Positions 38,478 through 50,597 are shown, numbered from the stretch's first letter. The stretch: DNA of 64,000 nt from Notospermus geniculatus (GCA_002633025.1 NMRB01000220.1:376365-440364), one strand, 5' to 3'. Made by a program: numbers and translations. The notes: a model not told the origin generated them from the sequence alone.

Positions 38478-39070
38478 TACAGGGTGACCGAAAATGAAAA
38501 AAGAACGCAGCGACCAACTTGATGGTGTTTAAAAAAAGGGTATCTTGTTCAATAGGGAATCTTGTTCAATGGAAAATGACTAAGCATCCAGACTTCATCA
38601 ACAGCTGTGGCCTCAGGACCAACTCCGCGAAACAATGGACGGGACAATTGGTCGAAGCAGACGACATAACTGAGTGTCAATGTAAAATACTGCATTTTGG
38701 GGAAAGTGGGGTTGTCGTCATAATGAACAAAGGATTATGAAGGGCATGTGTATGTAAAGTGAGGATTAAATCGTTTGTTTTATGTTTGTGTTGCTAAATT
38801 GTTATGTGTTGTTATTAGCCCTTATTCCATTTTGTTCATTACGGAAGACAAATCCACTTCGGGTAGTTACTAAAACCGAGTGAATTTTCGGCGTCCGGCC
38901 AAAATATCCCGACTGTTTCGCTAAAGGGTCCTCGTGCCAAAACCATGGACGAAGTGGACACTTGAAAACCACTTTTCATCGAAGAAATTCCTCAATATTT
39001 TGCAGGCAGCGGATTTAGTGGAAAAGGAGTGGAAGACCGATTTTGTTGTTTTTCTTTGGGACACCCTGTA
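38478..39070. mobile_element. Degenerate DNA transposon with TACAGGGTG termini
   Basis: 593 bp bounded by TACAGGGTGACC and GGGACACCCTGTA. These ends are like those of many Tc1/mariner-type elements. The inside shows only a broken 73-codon frame, so it is non-autonomous or decayed. Confidence 0.5.
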
Positions 39071-39540
39071 TTGAAATACAATATTCACTCTTTGGGCTAT
39101 TCATTTATTCGTTATCCGATAATTTATTAGCCAGCTAAAATTGTACATATATAAGTTGCGCTTCCACTACAAAAAAAGCTGGTATGTGTCCGCTCTTATT
39201 CTGCTTCCATTACAGAATTGCCGGGTTTAATAAGTCCGGTTCTATTAAGTGCGGATCTATTTAGTTCGGACAGCATGGAGGTCGGTCTTTCGTTACGTAG
39301 ACTGAGCATATTTCTTTTGATAAAGACTGGCTAACGTATCAAGCATGCGTGTACAAAATTAATGAGAGTTTGCGAGTTCACAGGAGAACCCAACGAAATG
39401 GCTGCTCCGTTTAATAGCTACGCGACTGCACCAGACTTTCCATTTCAAGGAAATGGAAATTGTGGGTAGGTGTTGGCCTCCCCACTCTTCACCAATCTTA
39501 CGTGCTATGACGATACGATACTGCGTATATTTCGAACGTC

Positions 39541-39666
39541 CAGTATTCGTGCTCCAGACTGTCCGTGAAACTGCCGATTGTCCAGTGTTCGTGCTGCACC
39601 CTGTAAGTGAAACTGCCGATTGTCCAGTGTTTGTGCTCCAGAATGTTCGTGAAACTGCCGATTGTT
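39541..39666 (+). repeat. 42-bp minisatellite, three copies
   Basis: Three units, each ending GTGAAACTGCCGATTGT. They differ at a few bases, with one unit reading GCTGCACCCTGTAA where the others read GCTCCAGA. Confidence 0.9.
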
Positions 39667-39999
39667 CACTTCAGAAATTAGCGCCATGTCCATGGGTTTA
39701 TTACCGACATATTCGAATCGATGGCTGGCGTAGACGTATAAAAACGTTGCCCTCTTGGGCAACGTTTTTACACTAACATCGTCGTTGAATGCTGTACCAG
39801 CCGAGTCTTATGCATCGGTGCACCTCCCGAGTCCACGTTTCCCACCTGCTTTCAGTTGGCTGTGTGCTAGTCGTAGGCTCCGACGTCTCGAATGTTCTGC
39901 TGCACTGTGCCCTCAAGGCGACAACGCCGGTGGTGCCCTGGAATGAAGAGACCATGATTATGACATTCATATCTTCTCCGACCTTTTTTCGTGGAAAAA

Positions 40000-42196
40000 C
40001 TAAATACTACTAATCTTGGATTTGGTTTACACAGCAGTTGAAGTGGTTTCTCGGCGCCAGTCGTCCACAATGGTTATAACTATCAACCTGATGGTACCCC
40101 TATCTCTACAGCACTTTCTAAAAACGTACCTTTTTGGACTTTACTGTTACGACATGACTCGAAGTTCATTCGATCCTTCCTCAAAATGTACCATGAAAGC
40201 AATCTGCAAACTGTCAAGGTGCAACGATCATCACCCACGTCACCGCCAATGGAGTCCTAGAAAAGAAAGAAGTTCAGATTCATGGGCGCCATTTTACTGG
40301 AGAAGGTACATGTATCTTTCGTCAGTTCAGGATTTTTAGCCTGCACACCTTTGATTTTCCATTTTGAAGCTAGTCGCAGTTGCCAAGGACCATGATGTTC
40401 GTCGTCATCGAAGTGCCCCCTGGGAAGAAGCTGCAATGTTGTCACCAATGTCGTCGTCGTCGTCGTCGTCAATTAGTCCTGAAAAAGAAAACAAGGACTT
40501 AAAAAGGACCACAGTATGCGATCCTCGAAAAGGTAATCTAACTGCCGACGTAGAGGAGCCAACCAGCGGCAGCAACATGAACTACAAAAAACATAAAATG
40601 CACGTTGTGAATCGGGTCCATTCTCCGACACCGTATTTAGTCCCGTGGGTTGGAGAGTGGCGCGGTGGTGCCGCCTGTCGAGAAAAGGTGGCAATATCCG
40701 CATCGGAGCTGGAATTTCAAAGTTATAACCTCACCTAATTAGATTTTCCAAGTTGGAAATCCAATCTAAGATTTGTGTTTCGGCACCATGACTTTCCTCG
40801 AAGTTCCCGTAAGTTGTGGTCTCGCCGTGCACCATGGAAATGGAATCTGCGAACGTCGTCAATTCATACGTCACCGTCTACGGAATCCTGGAAAAGTAGA
40901 ATAATGGACTTGAGACTCATGAGCACCATTTTACTGAGCGGGAAATCTGTGCTCACCTTCCTGATGGAACCCCCTCTTCAGTTCGAAGCTCTTGAAAGAT
41001 TTCGCCAGGACCATATTTGAGGAGCTTCCAACCCATTGTTTCTGGGCGCACCGTTGGTTTCTCACTGGATCAGGCTCTTTGCGGTACCAATATCATGACG
41101 TCCCCTCAGCGCCAACAAATGAAAAACCTGTCGACTAGAAAGCAGAGTATACATACTGTATAATCAAAGCTCTTAAAGCGGACTTCATATCATTATACTT
41201 ACCAGTCATTAAAGCCTAGGTCACAAATCCACCGGGCCCCGTATACGATTTTCCCCACCCAGCGGCTTGCAGTGGATTTTAGAGACTGAAACACGGATCT
41301 AAGACGAATTATGCCGAAATCGAATTATGCCGAAATCGCCTCAATAGATAAGTGGAAATTAGACTGGATCAAACTGGACACCGTAGAAATTGGCCAAAAT
41401 GGTCTGTTTTTACTCGCCGTACGGGCCCCGGAGTGGATATGTGACTGGTGCTTTAGCGGATGCTTCTTTTACGCGGTAGGACTTGTGAAGAGTCTCCCGG
41501 CACATGGCGTTTTGGAAATGAATGACCATTGGTTCCCCGTGCACCAGAAAAGTTCCTCTCACGGCAGCTGAATGGAAGCTCACGATGGATGATCCCCACG
41601 GCTCCATGATGTTGCGGACAGAACGACGACCACGACGACGACCTCACCAAGAACGAACCCTGTCAACTAGAAACTTAAAAACCAGCAATTAAGTTGCTGA
41701 AAAGGAAAGATTTTATTAGTTGCTGAAAAGCAAACATTTGTTAGTTATTACCCACCCTTATTAAGTGTACTCAAGCACCATCTCCAGGTCCACTTCGATG
41801 CTGGAAGTATCCTCCGGATGTACCACCCCTTACAAATAATGTACCACGTGCAAATGATATTACCACGTGGAAATGGGCGAAATTTACGCCAAAATGTGTA
41901 TATTTTGGTGTAAAATTCGCCCATTCCAATGTGGGGGATGTCATTTACACGTGGTACATTTTCGTAAGGGACAACGTTCCTCTTAGATAAGGGATTCCTC
42001 GACGCACTACCAAAAACGTCAACCCTGCGGATTAGAAACTAGAAAACCATTAAATTGCTGAAAAACAAATTTTATTAGTTGCTGAAAAGCAAAGATTTTA
42101 TTAGTAAGTTATACCCACATTTGTATATATATATATGTCTCCAAGCACCATCTCCATCTCCAGGTCCATTTCGATGTTGGAAATATACCCCGAATG
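40000..42196. repeat. Degenerate tandem repeat region
   Basis: Several related blocks recur: CATGGGCGCCATTTTACTG (40283) against CATGAGCACCATTTTACTG (40917); GTCACCGCCAATGGAGTCCT against GTCACCGTCTACGGAATCCT; and GTTGCTGAAAAGCAAAGATT many times from 41690. On the minus strand several blocks begin after pyrimidine-rich CAG or TAG, like splice acceptors, but no frame stays open across copies. It also contains a (GTC)n tract near 40455. Confidence 0.5.
41827..41970. mobile_element. MITE (perfect-ended inverted repeat)
   Basis: The ends are CCCTTACAAATAATGTACCA and TGGTACATTTTCGTAAGGG. The arms include ATGGGCGAAATTTACGCC and its near complement, folding about a TGTGTATATTTTG centre. Confidence 0.75.
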
Positions 42197-42937
42197 TACC
42201 ATGTTCCTCTGATCCAACATCTCTGCGATAAGGGTCCTCGGCGCACCACCACCAAAAACCAACCCTGTGAAATCAGAAAGTAGAAACCCATTAGTTGCTG
42301 AGAGCAAAATACAGTCGCTGAAAAGCAAAGATTTTATTAGTACATGTATATGTTAGTTGCTGAAAAGGAAAGATTTTATTATTAGGTGTACCAAAAAGAT
42401 TTGCTATACTCACATTTAGCGTATCCAATCACCAAGCACCATCTCGGATGAAAAATTGACGAAAAAACCTCAATCTCTCCCTTTGTCATGAAAATGGCCG
42501 ATCAACGAAAAACTCCAATACACCAATTTGTCGTCAAAATGCGCGCGATTTGAAAATGGTCTGTTTATACCAAATGTTCCATGTTCCTCTTTAATGCAAC
42601 ATCCCTGCGATTAGGGTCCTCGGCGCACCACCACCAAAAACCAACCCTGAAATCAGAAAGTAGAAACCCATTAGTTGCTGAGAGCAAAATACAGTCGCTG
42701 AAAAGCAAAGATTTTATTAGTACATGTATATATGTTAGTTGCTGAAAAGGAAAGATTTTATTATTAGGTGTACCAAAAAGATCTGCTATACTCACATTTA
42801 GTGTATCCAGCACCAAGCACCATCTCAGATGAGAAATTGACGAAAAAACTCCAATCCCTCCCTTTGTCATGAGAATGTCCGATCAACGAAAAAATCTCCA
42901 ATACTCCAGTTTGTCGTGAAAATGAGTGCGATCAGTT
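42197..42937 (+). repeat. 382-bp tandem duplication
   Basis: Two units (42197-42557 and 42579-42937) share CCATGTTCCTCT, GGGTCCTCGGCGCACCACCA, CAGAAAGTAGAAACCC and CTATACTCACATTTAG at a constant 382 bp spacing. The second unit has small substitutions and indels. Confidence 0.85.
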
Positions 42938-43189
42938 TTGAACCACCATGATTGTGCGATTCTTTCATGATTATGTGACCAGATTTAGGATTCTTTTTAT
43001 ATGACATTATGTAGCCAAGTCTTTTGGGCTACGATTTGTATATTTTTTATGAAGTAAAGATAAGAACGTCTAGTCTTTATTTGGTTTATCACAACAAGTT
43101 TGTGCTGATGCTCCGATCAGCTACTGCATTCAATACTTGTACGTCTTTTCCGTGAAAACTTATTGTCATAAAAATCACTGCAAGTTTTG

Positions 43190-43348
43190 TCTCCAGAACA
43201 GATTCCAAATGCTACGACGGCACCTCCCCAAGACCAGGCTAATAGCACGTTGGAATTGTCCCAGATGGTGTCTACGTTTCCCCCTCAGTCCAATGTTATG
43301 TGCAACGAGAAATCTACATGCTGTAACCCATTCCCTCGTCATAATTTG
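43190..43348 (+). CDS. Exon-like segment of unknown gene (uncertain)
   Basis: After a good acceptor (GTTTTGTCTCCAG) a frame reads QIPNATTAPPQDQANSTLEL and continues through SQMVSTFPPQSN to a weak GTAACG donor. No partner exons are seen before the assembly gap. It may be a genuine exon or chance. Confidence 0.22.
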
Positions 43349-43873
43349 GTAACGTTTTGCCTGGTTCAATGCGAACATTTTCATGAAAAATTTCTCAAAA
43401 AAGGTGTCTTTTAAGGGGACGACCACCCACCTGATATCGAAACGGCAACTCCAGTTTTTGAATCTCAATACTATCACAGAAAAATTGGTATGCCATTTTT
43501 CACTTTTTCTTGTCATGTCACCCTTAAACGAGTTTAGACGGGGAGGTAGTGTTACCACATGTAGTCTATGTGCTAATCCCATTACGCCAGCCTCTCGCAA
43601 TTGCTCTCTGCCTAAGAGTGCCAAGATTTGATGTGAGCACTTGTTCACAACAGCACATTTCGTTAAGAAATGTGTAGCACCGAGAGCTTAATCCCGTCCA
43701 GCTAAATTCCCAAAAACACCCGTGATGTAGCTCATCCGTCTGTGCAGGGCCGGAGCATGCTTCGCGCCCGCCGGGCGCGTCCGACCCAAATGTGCGTCAC
43801 GTTAATATCGGGATGGCTACATCACCCTGCAATGAAGAGAATTAGTTACATGGCTGAAATGAGATGATTAGAC

Positions 43874-44776
43874 ATTCATGGGAAGGGAGCCACATGTGTA
43901 TACATGAGAACCAGGATACGAGATTCCCGGGAAGAGATTGACCTACGATTATTAAGCGAGAGTGGACATGTATACACCCGAAGAACCTTTGGCGGGTGTC
44001 GATCTACACNNNNNNNNNNNNNNNNNNNNNNNNNNNNNNNNNNNNNNNNNNNNNNNNNNNNNNNNNNNNNNNNNNNNNNNNNNNNNNNNNNNNNNNNNNN
44101 NNNNNNNNNNNNNNNNNNNNNNNNNNNNNNNNNNNNNNNNNNNNNNNNNNNNNNNNNNNNNNNNNNNNNNNNNNNNNNNNNNNNNNNNNNNNNNNNNNNN
44201 NNNNNNNNNNNNNNNNNNNNNNNNNNNNNNNNNNNNNNNNNNNNNNNNNNNNNNNNNNNNNNNNNNNNNNNNNNNNNNNNNNNNNNNNNNNNNNNNNNNN
44301 NNNNNNNNNNNNNNNNNNNNNNNNNNNNNNNNNNNNNNNNNNNNNNNNNNNNNNNNNNNNNNNNNNNNNNNNNNNNNNNNNNNNNNNNNNNNNNNNNNNN
44401 NNNNNNNNNNNNNNNNNNNNNNNNNNNNNNNNNNNNNNNNNNNNNNNNNNNNNNNNNNNNNNNNNNNNNNNNNNNNNNNNNNNNNNNNNNNNNNNNNNNN
44501 NNNNNNNNNNNNNNNNNNNNNNNNNNNNNNNNNNNNNNNNNNNNNNNNNNNNNNNNNNNNNNNNNNNNNNNNNNNNNNNNNNNNNNNNNNNNNNNNNNNN
44601 NNNNNNNNNNNNNNNNNNNNNNNNNNNNNNNNNNNNNNNNATTCATGGGAAGGGAGCCACATGTGTATACATGAGAACCAGGATACGAGATTCCCGGGAA
44701 GAGATTGACCTACGATTATTAAGCGAGAGTGGACATGTATACACCCGAAGAACCTTTGGCGGGTGTCGATCTACAC
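43874..44776. other. Assembly gap (44010-44640) flanked by identical 136-bp sequences
   Basis: The 136 bases before the gap (43874-44009) are repeated exactly after it (44641-44776), both starting ATTCATGGGAAGGGAGCC. Both copies touch the run of N. This is the signature of two contig ends that overlap but were scaffolded with a gap between them. A real tandem repeat hidden by the gap is the alternative. Confidence 0.85.
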
Positions 44777-45041
44777 ACCCGCCAAGTAAAGTGGAAACAG
44801 TCGCGGTCCCAGCGACCGCAGCTGCAAGCTGAAAACATTCATACGAAAAAGCAATGCAAAAAAAAGAAGCGGAACCTGGTTCTAAGGTGTCACAGGAGAC
44901 TTTTAGACGCAGATTTAGCTCCGGCGACAAAATATCCTGAAATGGAAAGGAGCATGAAGACTGAATGAACGGCAGCCCAGACGACCAAAACTTTGGGGAG
45001 GTTCCCTCTATACGTTTTCTACGTTTTCCTTTGTCATTCAT

Positions 45042-45184
45042 AGGCCGGGTTTCCATTGGAGCGTTTCCGTGCGCAGGAACGCCCGAAAGCATTGTTTGTT
45101 TCCGCGCCGTGACCAACGCCGCGGAAACGAACAATGCTTTCGAGCGTTCCTGCGCACGGAAACGCTCCAATGGAAACCCGCCCT
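45042..45184. mobile_element. MITE family C, copy 1
   Basis: Arms of about 65 bp: GGGTTTCCATTGGAGCGTTT at the left and its complement at the right, with an inner AACAATGCTTTCGAGCG. The second family member at 47465-47588 shares the inner block (CGGAAACAAACAATGCTTTC) but has different outer ends. Confidence 0.8.
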
Positions 45185-45743
45185 AAATCTTGGTTTCATT
45201 CAGCCGATACAATGTACTAGCGTGTGGGATAGGATGGGAAATCAACGCGCCCACCACTTGGAAGAATCCAGGAACACCACTATTTCACCCCAGTTTCCAC
45301 AACTACTTTAATATATGTTAGTTGGATAGTGCCAAAAGTGGTGTTCCGTCACCAGGGTGCAAGGGTTCGCGGGTACACTAAAATGAAAGCCCCTACTGGT
45401 TTCCAGTCTTCAGTGAGGACTTCATGTTGATGAAAAGTTTATAGTTTATAGAGTCAGTCATGTTTGGGTTATGAATGTCAGTTCACTGATGTCGCACAAA
45501 ACGTCACACAAATAAATACGGTCACACAAATACGGTAATCCAATAAGAATAATCCACTAAGAATAATAATCCAATGAGTCTTCGCCTCACCACTCTCATC
45601 CATCTGCTCATGGTCGAATTATTCCGGTATACTGAATTATTCCGGTATACTGAAAACAGAAGAATACAAATTAAGTAACGCACTCTATGAAAAAAGTATA
45701 TCCAAAGATGCACAAAAATTGACACAAGGTGGTAAATATCAAG

Positions 45744-45917
45744 AAGTAACTTCCAGAACTTGGCGAATTTTCGACCCCAACCGGGGTCGACTTCAGGCAC
45801 TTTTCAGTTGGAGAGTCCAGAAAAGACTGAAGACTTCTCTGGTCTCTGTAACTGAAAAGTGCCTGAGGAAGACTCCGGTTTGGGTCGAAAATTCGCCAAG
45901 TTGTGGAAGTTGACTTT
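45744..45917. mobile_element. MITE family D, copy 1
   Basis: The arms contain TTGGCGAATTTTCGACCC and GGGTCGAAAATTCGCCAA, plus CAGGCACTTTTCAGTT and its complement. Fragments of the same family occur at about 61035-61250 and 62532-62600 (AAGTGCCTGAGGAAGACCCC). Confidence 0.8.
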
Positions 45918-46338
45918 ATGAAAAAGTATAGCGACAGATATTTCTTGTTTCCGTGTTGAAAGATTATGGTCTCTCGCTGACAAACGGTATGGAAACAGAT
46001 GGTTAAAAAGGGCTAGGTTCAGCGACCAAATTTTCTGAGAGTCCTTGTTTTCGAAAATATCAAATATCTTTTGAAATGACCTAGCCATTTTAACTTGCAG
46101 ATACACTAACTGTATCAGGAGGGACAGTGCAATAACAAACGACGTGGAGTTTGTTTCAGCTAATTGGGTCTTTAGCAAGTGACAAAGGCCGACCTTTCGG
46201 TACATAATGCGGCTATATAACAAGGAGATTATTTTCGGTGTTCTTGTAACCTTGGGTTTTTACCAACACAGCGATGAAGTTAGAATTTCGAAATTTGTTT
46301 TTCCTCGATATTATTTTCAGCTCGAATGTCAGTGCTAA

Positions 46339-46493
46339 TGCCCGCTGTACACGATCAAATTTGTCTTCTTTTTTTATTGGGGAAATTTAGATTCCGGGCC
46401 TCTTGGGGCTTCAATGTTTCAACCCACATGTAGGCCTTTATTGATCATATTCAGAAAATTGGATGAAAAATTTGCTCGTGAACAGCGGGCATA
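46339..46493. mobile_element. MITE family B, copy 2
   Basis: The termini (TGCCCGCTGTACACGATCAA and CTCGTGAACAGCGGGCA) are the same as at 35727-35886, in reversed orientation judged by the inner sequence. Confidence 0.75.
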
Positions 46494-46651
46494 AGACACA
46501 GGTGGCTTCTAGACTAAACGTCTGAACTCCATGCACTGCATTCTGGTGCCCCCACTCCTACAGTGGCATGATGATGTAAGCCTGCCCTGCCACACCCGAC
46601 ATTTGAATAGAATTACAAGACTGCTTAATTCCACAATACAAGTCATTGAAT

Positions 46652-47072
46652 TGTAGTGTTTTTTCACATTGAACTGGCCAAAGGTACTTGGCTGATCCCT
46701 TGTCACTAACCAAATCACAAATAATAATGTTACACAACCCTCGGCAGCCGGTGTCATGGCTGACCAGCTTTGGCTAACACTGTGAAAGAGCTATACTGTT
46801 TTCGAGTCAGTGTTGTGCAACACCACTGCCTCTTGGTAATGTGATCTGGTCACATTCATGACATTCCTGAGTTCATCTAAAAGGCAGTGACAGACTGACG
46901 CGTATGCAACGCGTCGGGAAGCATTCAACCAATCAGGGGAGGCGGTAACACGGCCGAAACACCTGCCGAAGAATCTGATTGGCGGAACGCGTGCACTACG
47001 CGTCGCGTACGCGCCAGTCTCTCACCGCCTTAAGTCCCTTTGGCCAGTTCAATGTGAAAAACACTATACCAT
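46652..47072. mobile_element. Inverted repeat with a second MITE nested inside
   Basis: The outer arms (TTCACATTGAACTGGCCAAA at about 46664 and TTTGGCCAGTTCAATGTGAA at about 47039) flank an inner element (46881-47032) whose ends read AAGGCAGTGACAGACTGACG and CCAGTCTCTCACCGCCTT. This is consistent with one element having inserted into another. Confidence 0.6.
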
Positions 47073-47464
47073 ACTCGGTCATTTGTTGTTATTGCTCATG
47101 TGTGGAGTGGTCAAACCTCCAACGAAGGACATAGCCTGAGATGGTTCTGACAAATTTGGAGATTTTCGCAACATTGAAACAAATTTGTTAATTCCGACTT
47201 CATTGCCGTGTAGCTACAAACCAAAGTTTCTTAGTATTACAGAAGATAATCTCTTGATTCTTTGTAATAAGGCGGCATTGTGTACCGAAAGCTGTACCCT
47301 TTGTTTTAGCTAATAATGAGTATATCCGCCAGAAACTAATTTTGTCCGTCTGATACTTTGTGTGGGAGATGCCGAGTAAGACGACTAGACCATTTTAGAG
47401 ATATTTTGACTTTTTACAAAACTGGGCTTGGAAAGTTTGGTCACTGAACCTAGCCCTTAAGGCT

Positions 47465-47588
47465 AAGAATCCATTCACGCGATTTTCGTGCCGCGCGATG
47501 TCGCATCCTTTGTCCAGGACCAACGCGGCGGAAACAAACAATGCTTTCGAGCGTCTGCGGCAAGAAAATCGCGTGAATGGATTCTTAA
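47465..47588. mobile_element. MITE family C, copy 2
   Basis: The ends are AAGAATCCATTCACGCGATT and AATCGCGTGAATGGATTCTT. The centre shares the AACAATGCTTTCGAGCG block with the element at 45042-45184. Confidence 0.75.
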
Positions 47589-47717
47589 GCTAACACTACC
47601 AAGCGTCACATCGGCTCTTGTAGCGAGAGATTGCGAAATTTTACAAGCGTCGTTTGGGAAAATTACCAACGAAGATGAAAAAACCTGAACAAAAAAGGAG
47701 ATGACGGCAACTTACAC

Positions 47718-48425
47718 AGCCTCCGAGAAGTCCATTCTGGCCATGGAATGAGCACCAGTCCTGCAGCGGGACTCCACTGCCGACAAAAACGGACGGGATT
47801 TGGACTTCCTGTCAAACAATCCTATATTGGATAGTCACCGAAGTCTTCGCAACACTTCGACGGCCGCATGCTAAAAGGCTGAAAAATAAAGAATACGACT
47901 TAGAAGATAAGTTAAGATCTACATTAATCAAAGAATTTCGGAACAAAAAAATGTTGGTTGTACGATACTTACAACAGACTGTTCCTTTTATTGAGAAGTT
48001 GATTCATCATCGTAGTTGTGTGACTGATGCCCAGGTCTTGCGGCCGCAGCCGGAAAAGGCTGAAAAGAGACGAATAGAGGACTAGTCGCGCACTCTTCCC
48101 GATAATACCTGGCCGAGAAATAAATGCCGAAATGAATGCAACGATGAAGTAGAGTCGGGATCCCTCACTCAAAAAGTAAAACATGGCACCGCAATTCAGC
48201 AAGGTCATTCGGAAGTTTCTGCTCAAAAAATGACAATTCGGAGACATCGATGACCCATACTCACAGACGCTGAATTCTCCCTTGCATCGAAAAGTCATCA
48301 TCGCCTGCGTAGGGCGAGCAGCTGGCATGCCACTCCGCGCTGACAAAATTGGGCGTGACCAACGGCACAGCGCCCCTCGCCAGGGAATGATTCACGGCGC
48401 TAGCAGCGAGGCCTTTTTATGCGTT
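47718..48425 (-). other. Candidate TATA-driven spliced transcript of unknown nature
   Basis: On the minus strand a TATA-like CATAAAAAGG sits near 48418. An ATG at about 48328 opens MPAARPTQAMMTFRCKGEFS, and a consensus GTGAGT donor follows near 48262. Two further blocks start after CTTTTCAG and end at GTAAGT (about 48064-47970 and 47880-47718), and both begin CCTTTT. Unspliced, the first frame runs on for about 118 codons. Joined by these sites it stops after about 38 codons. It may be non-coding. Confidence 0.25.
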
Positions 48426-48883
48426 TCGGATAACCGCAAGAAATCTACATGGCCAAGGGGAGACGAAAGAAATGCCGGACAAAGGGATTTATTTGCACGT
48501 GTTGCGCAATTTGGTCATATCTGACTAGTTGTTCCGCCGGATGACTTTCCTCAGACTGTGATTGGCTTGTCGGCTACGCCCAGGTCAGCAGGTTCACCGC
48601 ACCCGATTAAATAGGTCAGGAACTTATTGAAAGGGTTCTTCCTAATCATTATGTCATTCAATAGCTGGTTCATTTTGGGCGTCTCCAGATTCTCACACCA
48701 ACAAATAAGCCTGAACAAACAAACTCGGTATAGGCGCGACTGGAACTGAATGCCATCACATCAATAGATATTTCCCCGGTAGTTAAATCAATTGAAATTT
48801 TAACGTAATAGGCCTAAACCGTTGGAGCGCGAAATACTTTTAAACTGTTCGTGGGCGGGTCTGCGCAAGGAATAGTGCGGTAC

Positions 48884-49133
48884 AGTGCTTTTCAGAATGT
48901 CCAGTCATTTTTGCACTCATTTTACCTTGCAATGGAACCTAACCACAAACCACAAATTGGGCAATTACGTGTGCATGTCAATTCACGGTTGACCGACTTC
49001 TAATAGAACCTTGTTCAGGTCTCTTAAGATAATCATGCAATCATGCACATGAAATTGGCCCATTTGTGGTTTGTGGTTAGGTTCCATTGCAAGGTAAAGT
49101 GAGTGCAAAAATGACTGGACATTCTGAGCACTT
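48884..49133. mobile_element. MITE with about 85 bp arms
   Basis: The left arm contains CAGAATGTCCAGTCATTTTT, CTTGCAATGGAACCTAACCA and CAAACCACAAATTGGGC. The right arm is its reverse complement. About 80 bp of unique sequence lies between. Confidence 0.85.
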
Positions 49134-49477
49134 TATGGTATGTTATCCCGTAGGATTTGTTTGCTAAAGTTGATTTTTTACTGTTTTGGCTTCAGTGAGG
49201 TTCCAACTGCCCAAAAATGATGGGGTTCAAATTTTCTGACCCTTCCCTCACTTTCTGGGGGACACCAATGGATGCAACGACTGAGCTTTGTACAGGAGAA
49301 TGGGAGTCGATGTACAGCTAACTTTTGAACGGTTGGATTTACACCCCATAAATGTATTACCAACAGATAGTAACATGGTGTCTGGGAATATGCAGTTTCA
49401 GGGGAAGTGACTGAGTGTCCTCAGTTCTCCCGTCTTAGGGAAAAATACCTGCGTACATGTATGTGCATAGGCCTACT

Positions 49478-49556
49478 CCCTCAGCAGGGGTTTTGGCTCG
49501 CTTCTCTTCATCCACTCACAGCGTACATGTTGTATGAAGAGGAGTGAAGCAAAGCT
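49478..49556. mobile_element. Short MITE copy
   Basis: The arms TCGCTTCTCTTCATCCACT and GTATGAAGAGGAGTGAAG pair. It is related to the element at 20308-20428. Confidence 0.55.
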
Positions 49557-50597
49557 TGATGTGGACTCAAGTGTCGAGTACGAGACGCTCCGCCCCTCTT
49601 GTGGCTCGCTGCGAGAACGACACCTCCAAGGTGTACAACAGCATGGACGTTGGGAGCACTAGGCAAAGTCCCCATCCAAAGCCACAAAAATTACCTTTGA
49701 TCACTGCTGATAGGACTGGTTGGTTCAAGAATCGAGGGAACCACTGGTAGACTACACATAACAAACATAAAGCCTCAGTTACCATGATAAGGAAATGTAC
49801 TTTTAATTTCTTACAGATACAGACAAAACTGGCTTTCATATACAATAGCAATGGGGTAAAAATATGCAAACAAGCCAACGTAACTCAATACATGTGTATT
49901 ACATGAATGCATAACACATAGTGCTAGTTTATAGGCAGAATGACTTCTAATTACATCGGAAAGTCTGTAGCTTCTAAATAAATCTTCACCCCTTATAATC
50001 CCATTCAAAAAGGGAAATTATTTAAACGATGTTTTGAGAAGATTATAAAAAGATGTGACCTATGTTTCAATCCAGTTGCCACTATTTCTCATAAACCTCT
50101 TTTTTATTATATATCTTTTTCCGACCTCTCAATATTACACTATACAACAGTTTACAAATAATTATCATTCAAAAACTAGACTTCACAAATAACATGTACA
50201 TGTGAAGTAGTTTCATATACATATATATAATAAAGACCTAATTCAGCTTGTCTTACCCCTCGAGGAAATTCGTAATGAGGAGGACCACTAAGTAATGAAA
50301 CCAAACTATATCCATATTACGCAGTTACGTGAACACAATGTTAAGGCACAAAAACACAATATCGAATATCAACCTACACGTGGTGTCCAAATACACAGCA
50401 AAGTATGGCCAAAAATCACTCCAAACAGCTGTACAAGAAAAGAGCTTCTAATACCTAATCATCTGAAACTAAAACTACCACGTGATACTTTCATAACCAG
50501 AACAGTTGCGTTACCAAGTCAAGTAGACGAACCTTAGATATTGATACTTGTTAGTTACTTTATACAACCAACGTCTGGACAGGAGATACCAACTGCC

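Noticed and set aside
39737-39770. Hairpin AAAACGTTGCCC-TCTT-GGGCAACGTTTT resembling a terminator
   Set aside because: Eukaryotic intergenic DNA with no gene ending there; probably a small palindrome of mobile-element origin.
40230-40320. Plus-strand frame VTANGVLEKKEVQIHGRHF as a possible exon
   Set aside because: The related repeat copy at about 40870 has a stop in the equivalent frame, so coding is not conserved between copies.
43175-43648. 157-codon minus-strand frame
   Set aside because: No recognisable domain, signal or splice context, and the composition looks random. It overlaps the exon-like plus segment.
43876-44832. Several 236-278 codon frames across 44010-44640
   Set aside because: They are open only because the run of N contains no stop codons.
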